A stretch of DNA of 64,000 nucleotides from Eutreptiella sp. 'Long Island Sound 2002' (lineage: Eukaryota > Euglenozoa > Euglenophyceae > Eutreptiales > Eutreptiaceae), in NCBI GenBank assembly GCA_964036045.1, contig OZ038379.1, positions 116,711,604-116,775,603 on the forward strand, read 5' to 3'. The position numbers were made by a program, and so were the translations under genes. Below the pieces are notes generated by a model. The model did no database searches and was not told the DNA's origin. It was given only the letters and a program-made list of their open reading frames with translations. Shown here piece after piece: positions 50,801 through 63,845 of the stretch. Every line of letters starts with the position of its first letter. Position 1 is the first letter of the stretch.

Positions 50801-53800
50801 TGTGGTTCCGTGAAATATATTGGGGGTGTACAGCCCCCGAATATTTGACGGAACCCCATCCGTCAAACATTTTGGGGGTGTACAGCCCCCAAAATATTTG
50901 ACGGAACCCCATCCGTCAAATATTTTTGGGGTGTACACTCCCCAAATATTTGACGGAACCCCATCCGTCAAATATTTGGGGGCTGTACACCCCCCAAATA
51001 TTTGACGGAACCCCTTCCGTGAAATATTTGGGGGCTGTAGACCCCCCAAATATTTGACGGAACCCCATCCGTCAAATATTTTGGGGGTGTACAGCCCCCA
51101 AATATTAGAGGGAACCCCATCCGTCAAATATTTTGGGCGTCTACACCCCCAAAATAATTCACGGATGTGGTTCCGTCAAATGTTTTGGGGGTCTACAGCC
51201 CCCAAATATTTGACGGAACCCCATGCGTCAAATATTTTTGGGGTGTACAGCCCCCAAATATCTGACGGAACCCCATTCGTCAAATATTTTGGGGGTCTAC
51301 ACCCCCGAAATATTTCACGGATGTGGTTCCGTGAAATATTTGGGGGCTGTAGACCCCCCAAATATTTGACGGAACCCCTTCCGTGAAATATTTGGGGGCT
51401 GTAGACCCCCCAAATATTTGACGGAACCCCATCCGTCAAATATTTTGGGGGTCTACAGCCCCCAAATGTTTGACGGAACCCCATCCGTGAAATATTTTGG
51501 GGGTCTACACCCCCAAAATATTCCACGGATGTGGTGCCGTCAAATATTTTGGGGGTCTACAGCCCCAAAATATTTGACGGAACCCCATCCGTCAAACATT
51601 TTGGGGGTGTACAGCCCCCAAATATTTGACGGAACCCCTTCCGTGAAATATTTGGGGGCTGTAGACCCCCCAAATATTTGACGGAACCCCATCCGTGAAA
51701 TATTTTGGGAGTCTGCAGCCCCCAAATATTTAACGGAACCCCATCCGTCAAATATTTTGGGGGTCTACACCCCCGAAATATTTCACGGATGTGGTTCCGT
51801 GAAATATTTGGGGGCTGTAGACCCCCCAAATATTTGACGGAACCCCTTCCGTGAAATATTTGGGGGCCGTAGACCCCCCAAATATTTGACAGAACCCCAT
51901 CCGTCAAATACTTTGGGGGTGTACAGCCCCCAAATATTTGACGGAACCCCATCCGTGAAATATTTCGGGGGTCTACACCCCCGAAATATTTCACGGATGT
52001 GGTTCCGTGAAATATTTGGGGGCTGTAGACCCCCCAAATATTTGACAGAACCCCATCCGTGAAATATTTTGGGAGTCTGCAGCCCCCAAATATTTAACGG
52101 AACCCCATCCGTCAAATATTTTGGGGGTCTACACCCCCGAAATATTTCACGGATGTGGTTCCGTGAAATATTTGGGGGCTGTAGACCCCCCAAATATTTG
52201 ACGGAACCCCTTCCGTGAAATATTTGGGGGCTGTAGACCCCCCAAATATTTGACAGAACCCCATCCGTCAAATACTTTGGGGGTGTACAGCCCCCAAATA
52301 TTTGACGGAACCCCATCCGTGAAATATTTCGGGGGTCTACACCCCCGAAATATTTCACGGATGTGGTTCCGTGAAATATTTGGGGGCTGTAGACCCCCCA
52401 AATATTTGACGGAACCCCTTCCGTGAAATATTTGGGGGCTGTAGACCCCCCAAATCTTTGACGGAACCCCATCCGTGAAATATTTTGGGGGTCTACAGCC
52501 CCCAAATATTTGACAAAACCCCATCTGTCAAATATTTTGGGGGTCTACAGCCCCCAAATATTTGACGGAACCCCATCCGTCAAATATTTTGGGGGTGTAC
52601 AGCCCCCAAATATTTGACGGAACCCCATCCGTGAAATATTCTGGGGGTCTACACCCCCAAAATATTTCACGGATGTGGTTCCGTCAAATATTTTGGGGGT
52701 CTACAGCCCCAAAACTTTTGACGGAACCCCATCCGTCAAATATCTTTGGGGTGTACAGCCCCCAAATATTTGACGGAACCCCATCCGTCAAATATTTGGG
52801 GGGTCTACACCCCCGAAATATTTCACGGATGTGGTTCCGTGAAATATTTGGGGGCTGTAGACCCCCCAAATATTTGACGGAACCCCTTCCGTGAAATATT
52901 TCGGGGCTGTAGACCCCCCAAATATTTGACGGAACCCCATCCATGAAATATTTTGGGGGTCTGCAGCCCCCAAATATTTAACGGAACCCCATCCGTCAAA
53001 TATTTTGGGGGTCTACAGCCCCCAAATATTTGACGGAACCCCATGCGTCAAATATTTTGGGGGTGTACAGCCCCCAAATATTGGACGGAACCCCATCCGT
53101 GAAATATTTTGGGGGTCTACACCCCCAAAATATTTCACGGATGTGGTTCCGTGAAATATATTGGGGGTGTACAGCCCCCGAATATTTGACGGAACCCCAT
53201 CCGTCAAACATTTTGGGGGTGTACAGCCCCCAAAATATTTGACGGAACCCCATCCGTCAAATATTTTTGGGGTGTACACTCCCCAAATATTTGACGGAAC
53301 CCCATCCGTCAAATATTTGGGGGCTGTACACCCCCCAAATATTTGACGGAACCCCTTCCGTGAAATATTTGGGGGCTGTAGACCCCCCAAATATTTGACG
53401 GAACCCCATCCGTCAAATAATTTGGGGGTGTACAGCCCCCAAATATTAGAGGGAACCCCATCCGTCAAATATTTTGGGCGTCTACACCCCCAAAATAATT
53501 CACGGATGTGGTTCCGTCAAATGTTTTGGGGGTCTACAGCCCCCAAATATTTGACGGAACCCCATGCGTCAAATATTTTTGGGGTGTACAGCCCCCAAAT
53601 ATCTGACGGAACCCCATTCGTCAAATATTTTGGGGGTCTACACCCCCGAAATATTTCACGGATGTGGTTCCGTGAAATATTTGGGGGCTGTAGACCCCCC
53701 AAATATTTGACGGAACCCCTTCCGTGAAATATTTGGGGGCTGTAGACCCCCCAAATATTTGACGGAACCCCATCCGTCAAATATTTTGGGGGTCTACAGC

Positions 53801-56800
53801 CCCCAAATGTTTGACGGAACCCCATCCGTGAAATATTTTGGGGGTCTACACCCCCAAAATATTCCACGGATGTGGTGCCGTCAAATATTTTGGGGGTCTA
53901 CAGCCCCAAAATATTTGACGGAACCCCATCCGTCAAACATTTTGGGGGTGTACAGCCCCCAAATATTTGACGGAACCCCTTCCGTGAAATATTTGGGGGC
54001 TGTAGACCCCCCAAATATTTGACGGAACCCCATCCGTGAAATATTTGGGGGCTGTAGACCCCCCAAATATTTGACGGAACCCCATCCGTCAAATATTTTG
54101 GGGGTGTACAGCCCCCAAATATTTGACGGAACCCCATCCGTCAAATTTTTTGGGGGTGTACAGCCCCCAAATATTTGACGGAACCCCATCCGTCAAATAT
54201 TTTGGGCGTCTACACCCCCAAAATAATTCACGGATGTGGTTCCGTCAAATGTTTTGGGGATCTACAGCCCCCAAATATTTGACGGAAACCCATCCGTCAA
54301 ATATTTTTGGGGGTCTACAGCCCCCAAATATTTGACGGAACCCCATTCGTCAAATATTTTGGAGGTCTACACCCCCGAAATATTTCACGGATGTGGTCCC
54401 GTGAAATTTTTGGGGGCTGTAGACCCCCCAAATATTTGACGGAACCCCTTCCGTGAAATATTTGGGGGCTGTAGACCCCCCAAATATTTGACGGAACCCC
54501 ATCCGTGAAATATTTTGGGGGTCTACAGCCCCCAAATATTTGACGGAACCCCATCCGTCAAATATTTTGGGGGTCTACAGCCCCCAAATATTTGACGGAA
54601 CCCCATCCGTGAAACATTTTGGGGGTGTACAGCCCCCAAATATTTGACGGAACCCCATCCGTGAAATATTTTGGGGGTCTACACCCCCAAAATATTTCAC
54701 GGATGGGGTTCCGTGAAATTTTTTGGGGGTCTACAGCCCCCAAATATTTGACGGATGGGGTTCCGTCAAATATTTGGGGGCTGTAGACCCCCCAAATATT
54801 TGACGGAACCCCATCCGTCAAATATTTTTGGGGTGTACAGCCCCCAAATATCTGACCGAACCCCATCCGTGAAATTTTTTGGGGGTCTACACCCCCAAAA
54901 TATTTCACGGATGTGGTTCCGTCAAATATTTTGGGGGTCTACAGCCCCAAAACTTTTGACGGAACCCCATCCGTCAAATATCTTTGGGGTGTACAGCCCC
55001 CAAATATTTGACGGAACCCCATCCGTCAAATATTTGGGGGGTCTACACCCCCGAAATATTTCACGGATGTGGTTCCGTGAAATATTTGGGGGCTGTAGAC
55101 CCCCCAAATATTTGACGGAACCCCTTCCGTGAAATATTTCGGGGCTGTAGACCCCCCAAATATTTGACGGAACCCCATCCGTGAAACATTTTGGGGGTCT
55201 GCAGCCCCCAAATATTTAACGGAACCCCATCCGTCAAATATTTTGGGGGTCTACAGCCCCCAAATATTTGACGGAACCCCATGCGTCAAATATTTTGGGG
55301 GTGTACAGCCCCCAAATATTGGACGGAACCCCATCCGTGAAATATTTTGGGGGTCTACACCCCCAAAATATTTCACGGATGTGGTTCCGTGAAATATATT
55401 GGGGGTGTACAGCCCCCGAATATTTGACGGAACCCCATCCGTCAAACATTTTGGGGGTGTACAGCCCCCAAAATATTTGACGGAACCCCATCCGTCAAAT
55501 ATTTTTGGGGTGTACACTCCCCAAATGTTTGACGGAACCCCATCCGTCAAATATTTGGGGGCTGTACACCCCCCAAATATTTGACGGAACCCCTTCCGTG
55601 AAATATTTGGGGGCTGTAGACCCCCCAAATATTTGACGGAACCCCATCCGTCAAATATTTTGGGGGTGTACAGCCCCCAAATATTAGAGGGAACCCCATC
55701 CGTCAAATATTTTGGGCGTCTACACCCCCAAAATAATTCACGGATGTGGTTCCGTCAAATGTTTTGGGGGTCTACAGCCCCCAAATATTTGACGGAACCC
55801 CATCCGTCAAATATTTTTGGGGTGTACAGCCCCCAAATATCTGACGGAACCCCATTCGTCAAATATTTTGGGGGTCTACACCCCCGAAATATTCACGGAT
55901 GTGGTTCCGTGAAATATTTGGGGGCTGTAGACCCCCCAAATATTTGACGGAACCCCTTCCGTGAAATATTTGGGGGCTGTAGACCCCCCAAATATTTGAC
56001 GGAACCCCATCCGTCAAATATTTTGGGGGTCTACAGCCCCCAAATGTTTGACGGAACCCCATCCGTGAAATATTTTGGGGGTCTACACCCCCAAAATATT
56101 CCACGGATGTGGTGCCGTCAAATATTTTCGGGGTCTACAGCCCCAAAATATTTGACGGAACCCCATCCGTCAAACATTTTGGGGGTGTACAGCCCCCAAA
56201 TATTTGACGGAACCCCTTCCGTGAAATATTTGGGGGCTGTAGACCCCCCAAATATTTGACGGAACCCCATCCGTGAAATATTTGGGGGCTGTAGACCCCC
56301 CAAATATTTGACGGAACCCCATCCGTCAAATATTTTGGGGGTGTACAGCCCCCAAATATTTGACGGAACCCCATCCGTCAAATTTTTTGGGGGTGTACAG
56401 CCCCCAAATATTTGACGGAACCCCATCCGTCAAATATTTTGGGCGTCTACACCCCCAAAATAATTCACGGATGTGGTTCCGTCAAATGTTTTGGGGATCT
56501 ACAGCCCCCAAATATTTGACGGAAACCCATCCGTCAAATATTTTTGGGGTGTACAGCCCCCAAATATTTGACGGAACCCCATTCGTCAAATATTTTGGAG
56601 GTCTACACCCCCGAAATATTTCACGGATGTGGTCCCGTGAAATTTTTGGGGGCTGTAGACCCCCCAAATATTTGACGGAACCCCTTCCGTGAAATATTTG
56701 GGGGCTGTAGACCCCCCAAATATTTGACGGAACCCCACCCGTGAAATATTTTGGGGGTCTACAGCCCCCAAATATTTGACGGAACCCCATCCGTCAAATA

Positions 56801-57835
56801 TTTTGGGGGTCTACAGCCCCCAAATATTTGACGGAACCCCATCCGTGAAACATTTTGGGGGTGTACAGCCCCCAAATATTTGACGGAACCCCATCCGTGA
56901 AATATTTTGGGGGTCTACACCCCCAAAATATTTCACGGATGGGGTTCCGTGAAATTTTTTGGGGGTCTACAGCCCCCAAATATTTGACGGATGGGGTTCC
57001 GTCAAATATTTGGGGGCTGTAGACCCCCCAAATATTTGACGGAACCCCATCCGTCAAATATTTTTGGGGTGTACAGCCCCCAAATATCTGACCGAACCCC
57101 ATCCGTCAAATATTTTGGGGGTCTACACCCCCAAAATATTTCACGGATGTGGTTCCCGGAAATATTTGGGGGCTGTAGACCCCCCCAATATATTTGACGG
57201 AACCCCTTCCGTGAAATATTTCGGGGCTGTAGGCCCCCGAAGTTTTTGACGGAACCCCATCGGTCAAATATTTTAGGGGTCTACAGCCCTGAAATATTTG
57301 ACGGAACCTCATCCGTCAAATATTTTGGGGGTGTACAGCCCCCAAATATTTGACGGAACCCCATCCGTGAAATATTTTGGGGATCTACACCCCCAAAATA
57401 TTTCACGGATGTGGTTCCGTGAATTTTTTTGGGGGTGTAAAGCCCCCAAATATTTGACGGAACCCCATCCGTCAAATATTTTTGGGGTGTACAGCCCCCA
57501 AATATTTGACGGAACCCCATCCGTGAAATATTTTGGGGGTGTAGACCCCCCAAATATTTGACGGAACCCCATCCGTCAAATATTTGGGGGATGTACACCC
57601 CCAAAATATTTCACGGAACCACATCCGTGAAACATTTTGGGGGTGTACAGCCCTCAAATATTTGACGGAACCCCATCCGTCAAATATTTTGGGGGTCTAC
57701 AGCCCCCAAATATTTGACGGAACCCCATCCGTCAAATGTTTTGGGGGTGTAGACCCCCCAAATGTTTGACGGAACCCCATTTGTCAAATATTTTTGGGGT
57801 GTACAGTTCCCAACTATTTGACGGAACCCCATCCG
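47850..57835. repeat. ~52-bp palindromic satellite, about 190 units
   Basis: The unit contains CAAATATTTGACGGAACCCC then ATCCGTCAAATATTTTGGGG and a GTGTACAGCC or GTCTACACCC linker. TTTGACGGA and TCCGTCAAA are inverted, so each unit can fold; variants with CCGTGAAATATTT replace one arm. Open frames on both strands translate the repeat and are not genes. A 2.3-kb higher-order period is present. Confidence 0.97.
49700..57000. repeat. Higher-order repeat, periods ~2341 and ~2237 bp, three copies
   Basis: Variant units recur in the same order: for example the AAATATTAGAGGGAACCCC variant near 51104, 53445 and 55682, and the GGTGCCGTCAAATATTTT variant near 51533, 53874 and 56110. The first spacing is 2341 bp, the second ~2237 bp, the difference being two satellite units. 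A separate ~450-bp duplication with AATAATTAAATTTTTGTAA occurs at 48730 and 49182. Confidence 0.9.
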
Positions 57836-60800
57836 GGGCCCATGGGGACCTTTGGGGTCTATGGGGGCCTATGGGGGCCTATGGGGCTCTATGGGGACCT
57901 ATGGGGGCCTATGGGGGCCTATGGGGGCCTATGGGGACCTATGGGGACCTTTGGCGACCTTTGGGGACCTACGGGGGCCTATGGGGACCTACGGGGGCCT
58001 ATGGGGACCTATAGGGGCCTATGGGGGTCTATGGGGACCTATGGTGGCCTATGGGGGTCTATGGGGGCCTATTGGCACCTTTGGGAACATATGGGGACCT
58101 ATGGGGGCCAATTGGGGCCCATGGGGGCCTATGGGGGCCTATGGGGACCTATAGGGGCCTATGGGGACCTTTGGGGGCCTACAGGGACCTTTGGGGGCCT
58201 ATGGGGGCCTATGGGGGCCTATGGGGCACCATGGGGGCCTATGGGGACCTTTGGGGGCCTATGGGGGCCTATGGGGGCACGTGGGGACCTATGGGGGCCT
58301 ATGGGGACCTATGGGGGCCTTTGGGGGTCTATGGGGGCCTACGGTGGCCTATGGGGGCCAAGGGGGGCCTATGGGGGCCTATGGGGGCCTATGGGGATCT
58401 ATAGGGGCCTATGGGGACCTTTGGGGGCCTATGGGGACCTTTTGGGGCCTATGGGGGCCTATGGGGGCCTATCGGGGCCTATGGGGACCTATGGGGGCCT
58501 ATGGGGACCTATAGGGGCCTATGGGGACTTTTGGGGGCCTATGGGGACCTTTGGGGGCCTACGGGGGCACGTGGGGACCTATGGGGACCTATGGGGGCCT
58601 ATGGGGACCAATGGGGGCCTATGGGGACCTTTGGGGTTCTATGGGGACCTATGGGGACCTTTGGGGGCCAATGGCGGCCTATGGGGACCTATAGGGGCCT
58701 ATGGGGACTTTTGGGGGCCTATGGGTACCTTTGGGGGCCTATGGGGGCATGTGGGGACCTATGGGGACCTATGGCGGCCTATGGGGGTCTATGGGGAACT
58801 ATGGGGGCCTATTGGCAGCTTTGGGGACCTATGGGGGCCAAGGGGCGCCTATGGGGGCCTATGGGGATCTATAGGGGCCTATGGGGACCTTTGGGGGCCT
58901 ATGGGGACCTTTGGGGGCCTAGGGGTGCCTAGGGGGGCCTATGGGGGCCTATGGGGCTCTATTGGGACCTATGGGGGCCTATGGCGGCCTATGGGGACCT
59001 ATAGGGGCCTATGGGGACCTATGGGGACCTTTGGGGGCCTATGGGGACCTTTGGGGGCCTATGGGGGCCGATGGGGGCCTATGGGGACCTTTGGGGACCT
59101 ATGGGGGCCTATGGGGACCTATAGGGGCCCATGGGGGCCTATGGGGGCCTATGGGGACCTTTGGGGGCCTATGGGGGCCTATGGGGACCTTTGGGGGCCT
59201 ATGGGGGCCTATGGGGACCTATGGGGGCATATGGGGAATTATGGGGACCTGTGGGGGCTTGTGGGGACCTATGCGGGCCTATGCCGGCCTGTGGGGGTCT
59301 ATGCGGACCAATGGGGACCTATGGGGACCTATGGGGACCTATGGGGGCTTGTGGGGACCTTTGGGGGCCTATGGGGGCCATTGGGACCTATGGGGACCTA
59401 TGGGGACCTATGGGGACTTTTGGGGGCCTATGGGGGCCTATGGGGCTCTATGGGGACCTATGGGGGCCTTTGGGGACCTATGGGACCTATGGGGACCTTT
59501 GGGGACCCTTGGGGACCTTTGGGGACCCATGGGGGTCCATGGGGACCTATGGGGTTCTATGGGGGCCTATGGGGACCTATAGGGGCCTATGGGGGCCCAT
59601 GGGGTTCTACGGGGACCTTTGGGGACCTATGGGGACCTATGGGCACCTTTGGGGACCTATGGGCACCTATGGGGACGGGGGCCGATAGGGACTCATCGGC
59701 ATCTAGGGGGACCTATGGGGGCCTGTGGGGGCCTATGGGGACCTATGGGGGCCTATGGGGACCTTTGGGGGTCTATGGGGACCTATTGGGGCCTATGGGG
59801 GCCTATGGGCACCTTTTGGGGGCCTATGGGGGCCTATTGCGGCCTATGGGGGCCTATGGGGGTCTATGGGGACCGATGGGGGCCTATTGGCACCATTGGG
59901 GACCTATGGGGGCCTATGGGGACCTTTGGGGGCCCGTGGGCGCCTATGGGGGCCTATGAGGGCCTATGGGGGCCTATTGGCACCTTTGGGGACCTATGCG
60001 CATCTTTGGGCACCTTTGGGGGTCTATGGGGACCTTTGGGGACCTTTGGGCACCTTTGGGGACCTATGGGGGTCTATGGGGACCTATCTGGACCTATGGG
60101 GGTCTCTGGGGACCTACGGGGGCCTATGGGGGTCTACGGGGACCTTTGGGGACCTATGGGGACCTTTGGGCACCTTTGGGGACCTATGGGCACCTATGGG
60201 GATGGGGGCCGATGGGGACTCGTCGGCATCTAGGGGGACCTATGGGGGCCTATGGGGGCCTATGGGGGCCTATGGGCACCTTTTGGGGGCCTATGGGGGC
60301 CTATTGGGGCCTATGGGGGCCTATGGGGGTCTATGGGGACCGATGGGGGCCTATTGGCACCATTGGGGACGTATGGGGGCCTATGGGGACCTTTGGGGGC
60401 CCGTGGGCGCCTATGGGGGCCTATGAGGGCCTATGGGGGCCTATTAGCACCTTTGGGGACCTATGGGCATCTTTGGGCACCTTTGGGGGTCTATGGGGAC
60501 CTTTGGGGACCTTTGGGCACCTTTGGGGACCTATGGGGGTCTATGGGGACCTATCTGGACCTATGGGGGTCCATGGGGACCTACGGGGGCCTATGGGGGT
60601 CTACGGGGACCTTTGGGGACCTACGGGCACCTATGGGGATGGGGGCCGATGGGGACTCATCGGCATCTAGGGGGACCTATGGGGGCCTATGGGGGCCTAT
60701 GGGGGCCTATGGGGACCTTTGGGGGTCTATGGGGGCCTATTGGGGCCTATGGGGGCCTATGGGGACCTATGGGGACCTATGGGGGCTTGTGGAGGCCTAT

Positions 60801-61050
60801 GGGGGCGTGTGGGGACCTTTGGGGACCTATGGGCACGTTTGGGGACTTATGGGGACCTACGGGGGCCGATGGGGACTCATTGGCATCTAGGGGGACCTTT
60901 GGGGACCTATGGGCACCTCTGGGGACCCATGGGCATCTTTGGGGGCCTATGGGGGCCTGTGGGGCCCTATGGGGACCTATTGGCACCTTTGGGGACCTAT
61001 GGGCACCTTTGGGGGCCCATGGGGGCCTATGGGGGCCTATGGGCACCTTT
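57836..61050. repeat. 10-bp G-rich satellite (ATGGGGRCCT)n
   Basis: About 320 units of ATGGGGGCCT, ATGGGGACCT or TTTGGGGACC. Three units make 30 nt, so all plus frames stay open for long distances (over 700 codons) and give a GPMGTYGGLW-type peptide repeat without other protein features. Near 59675, 60200, 60640 and 60865 the irregular block CGATGGGGACTCATCGGCAT (variants) recurs, marking longer periods of roughly 520, 440 and 225 bp. Confidence 0.97.
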
Positions 61051-61333
61051 TTGTTTGCCACTTTCCTTGCTCACACATTTTCCCCATTTTCCCATTTTGG
61101 TGTTCAAAGTCTTTTTTACTTTTGTATTGCCATGTTTCTGATTGTCCAAGGTGGTTCCCCAATGATTTTTCAATTGTGTCCTCCCTTTTTGTTTTTTTGA
61201 TTGGGGGGGGGGGTTGATTTAGATTTAGGCATAGTTTCTCCCAATTTCCTCTGGGCATTAGACCCCTAGACCCACCTCCAGTAGATAAGAATATCAGACA
61301 TCTTCTTGGATAAACCGCACACACAACATCCCT
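61051..61333. other. Unique spacer at right end of the large insert
   Basis: AT-richer, non-repeated sequence with T runs and a G run at ~61205; no gene recognised. Confidence 0.6.
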
Positions 61334-61374
61334 TATCAGACATCAGACATCAGACTTTATACACATAGCTGGTG

Positions 61375-62470
61375 TGCACCACGCCAGAGGGCGGAGGGAC
61401 AGATTCCGCTCCCCTGTGCACCATAGCACAGTGCGGAGGGGTAGGTTCTCCTCCCCTGTGCACCACAGCACGGGGTGGGGGGGCAGGTTCCCCTCCCCTA
61501 TGCATCACAGCCGAGTGCAGAGGGACAGGTTCCGCTCCCCTGTGCAGCTCAGCACAGTGCAGAGGGACAGGTTCCAGTCTCCTGTGCACCATAGCATAGT
61601 GCGGAGGGACAGGTTCCCCTCCCCTGCGCATCACATCACAGGGCCGAGAGACAGGTTCCGTTCGCCGGTGCTCCATAGCATAGGGCGGAGGGACAAGTTC
61701 TCCTCCCCTGTGCACCATGGCACAGGACCCTGCGATTGGGTCCCCTCCTGTGTGCACCACGGCACAGGGCCGAGGGACAAGTTCCCCTCCCCTGCACACC
61801 TCAGCGCAGGGCGGAGGGACACGTTCCGTTCCCCGGTGCTCCTGAGCACAGGGCTGTGGGACAAGTTTCGCTCCCCTCTGCACCGTGGCACGGCGCGGAG
61901 GGACAGGTTCCCCTCCCCTGTGCATCACAGCACAGTGCGGAGGGACAGGTTCCGCTCCCCCGTGCACCACAGCACACGGTAGAAGGACAACTTCTGCTCC
62001 CGTTTGCACCATACCACAGGCCGGAGGGACAGGTTCCCCTCCACCGTGCACCACAGCACGGGACGGAGCGATAGGGTCCCCCCCCCTTGTGCACTACAGC
62101 ACAGGGCGGAGGGACAGGTTCCCCTCCCCTGCGCACCTCAGCACTGGGAGGAGGGACGGGTTCCCCTTCCGTGCGCGCCTCGGCTTAGGGCGGAGGGACA
62201 GGTTCCCCTCCGCTGCGCACCACAACACAAGGTTGAGGGACAGGTTCTCCTCCCGAGCGCACCTTAGCACAGGGCGCAGAAACAGGTGCTCCTCCCTTGT
62301 GAACCACAGCACAGGGTGGAGGGTCAGGTTCTCCTTCCCTGTGAATCATAGCACACTGCGGAGGGACTGGTTCTCCTCCCCTGTGCACCACGGCACAGGA
62401 CGGAGCAACAGGTTCCCCTCCCCCGCACAGCAGAGGGCGGAGGGATAGTTTCCCCTCCCCTGCGCACCAC
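61375..62470. repeat. ~43-bp minisatellite, block 4
   Basis: About 25 units in the same orientation as blocks 1-3, resuming right after the inverted repeat of the large insert. Confidence 0.95.
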
Positions 62471-63845
62471 AGCATGGTGTGTGTTGCGCCGCACCGCACG
62501 TGTGTGTTGTGCTGCCCTGCACTTCCTGTGCTGTGTTGTCCCGTAGCGCTGTGTGCTGCACACCGCGCTGTGTTGCGCCGTGCACTTCCTTGTGTGTGTT
62601 GCGCCACATTGCATTGTGCTGTGCACGGCACTATGCTGGGTGTGCTGTGTCGCACTGCACCTTGCCGCGCTCCGCTCTACGTTGTTTGTGTTGTGTTGCG
62701 CACCAAGGTGCGTGCTGCTCTGCACGGCGTTGTGCTGCACTCTACACTGCGCTTCGCGTGCTGTGCGACACAGCCCAGTGCGGTGCACCGCGTTGCATTG
62801 TGCGTGCCGTGCTGCGCTGCACCGCGCGTGCTGCGCTGCTCTGGTCTATGTGCGGCGTGCTGCACTGCACATGTGTGTTGTGCCCGCACTGTGTGTGCTC
62901 GGTTGTGCCGCTGCACACCATACGTGCTGTGCCGCACTGCGCTGTGCGTGTTGTTCTTCTCTGCACTATGTGTGTTGTGCTTAGCTCTGACGCACTGTGC
63001 GCGCTGCTCTGCACTGCACTGCACTGCACTGCGTGAGCTGCGCCGGCCTGCCCTGTGTGTGCCGTGCTGCTCTGCTTGGCACAGGACTACACACTCCGTA
63101 GCACTGCGCGGTGCTGGCTTTGCGGCACCCCACTCACTGTGTTTGCTGTGGCACACGGCTTCCTGTGTGCGGTTCTCACCGCACGGGCCAGCTGTGCCGC
63201 ACGGCACTGCGCGTGCCGTGCGGCACCTCTCTGTGTGCAATGTGCTTTCGCAGTACTGCCTTGTGTGCGCTGCACAGCACCGCTCTGTGCTGTGCACCGC
63301 ATTCTACTGCGCGTGTTGTGCTGCACTGCAACTTTCTGCCAACCACATGGCACCTGTGCATGCCGTGCTGTTCGGCACTGTGTGTCTTGCGCCGCATCGC
63401 AAGTGTGTGTTGTGCCGCTCTGCTCTGCGTGCGCTGTGTTGTGCCGCAGTGCTCTTTGCTGCGCACTGCACTTTGCTACGCTCTGCACTGCACCGTTTGT
63501 CTTGCGCCACATTGCGTTGTGCTGTACAATGCACTACGATGCGTGTGTTGTGCCGCATTGCACTGAGCTGCCCACTGCGCTACATTGTGTGTGTTGTGCC
63601 GCACTCCACGGCGCTATGCTGTGCTCTACACTGCGCTTTGCGTGCTGTGCTACACTGCTCACTGCAGCGCACCAATCTGCTTTGCGCGTGACTTGCTGTA
63701 CTGCACCCTGCGTGCTGTGCTGCTCTGTTCAGTATGTAGCGTGCCGCAGTGCACATGTGTGTTCCGCCCCTCTGCACTGAGTGCGATGGGTTGCACATTG
63801 TGTGTGCTGTGCCACACTGCACTGCGCGTGCTGCGCTGCACCGCC
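62471..63845. repeat. Degenerate CTGC/CTGTG-rich repeat
   Basis: Steps such as GTGTGTTGTGCTGC, GCGTGCTGTGCCGCACTGC and TGCACTGCGCTGTGC follow each other without a fixed unit. Cys/Ala-rich open frames across it result from the composition and are not genes. Confidence 0.9.

Larger units (their letters stand above)
46521..61374. mobile_element. 14.85-kb insert bounded by 17-bp perfect inverted repeats
   Basis: CACCAGCTATGTGTATA at 46521-46537 is exactly inverted at 61358-61374. The outer CACCA also fits the minisatellite consensus, so the element-specific part may be only 12 nt. Just inside, a 25-nt TCAGACA-type stretch occurs in direct orientation at 46552-46576 and 61334-61358. The minisatellite resumes on the right in the same orientation. 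The interior is satellites plus ~1.5 kb of other sequence; no transposase gene was found, so this may be a very large non-autonomous element or a smaller one that filled with satellite. Confidence 0.55.

Noticed and set aside
47850-57835. Possible CRISPR array
   Set aside because: Units are contiguous palindromic satellite with variant copies, no unique spacers, no cas genes, and the context is eukaryotic.
57794-59959. 721-codon open frame of GPMGTYGGLW-type repeats
   Set aside because: It is a reading of a 10-bp satellite; other plus frames are equally open and there is no start context, splice site or non-repeat domain.
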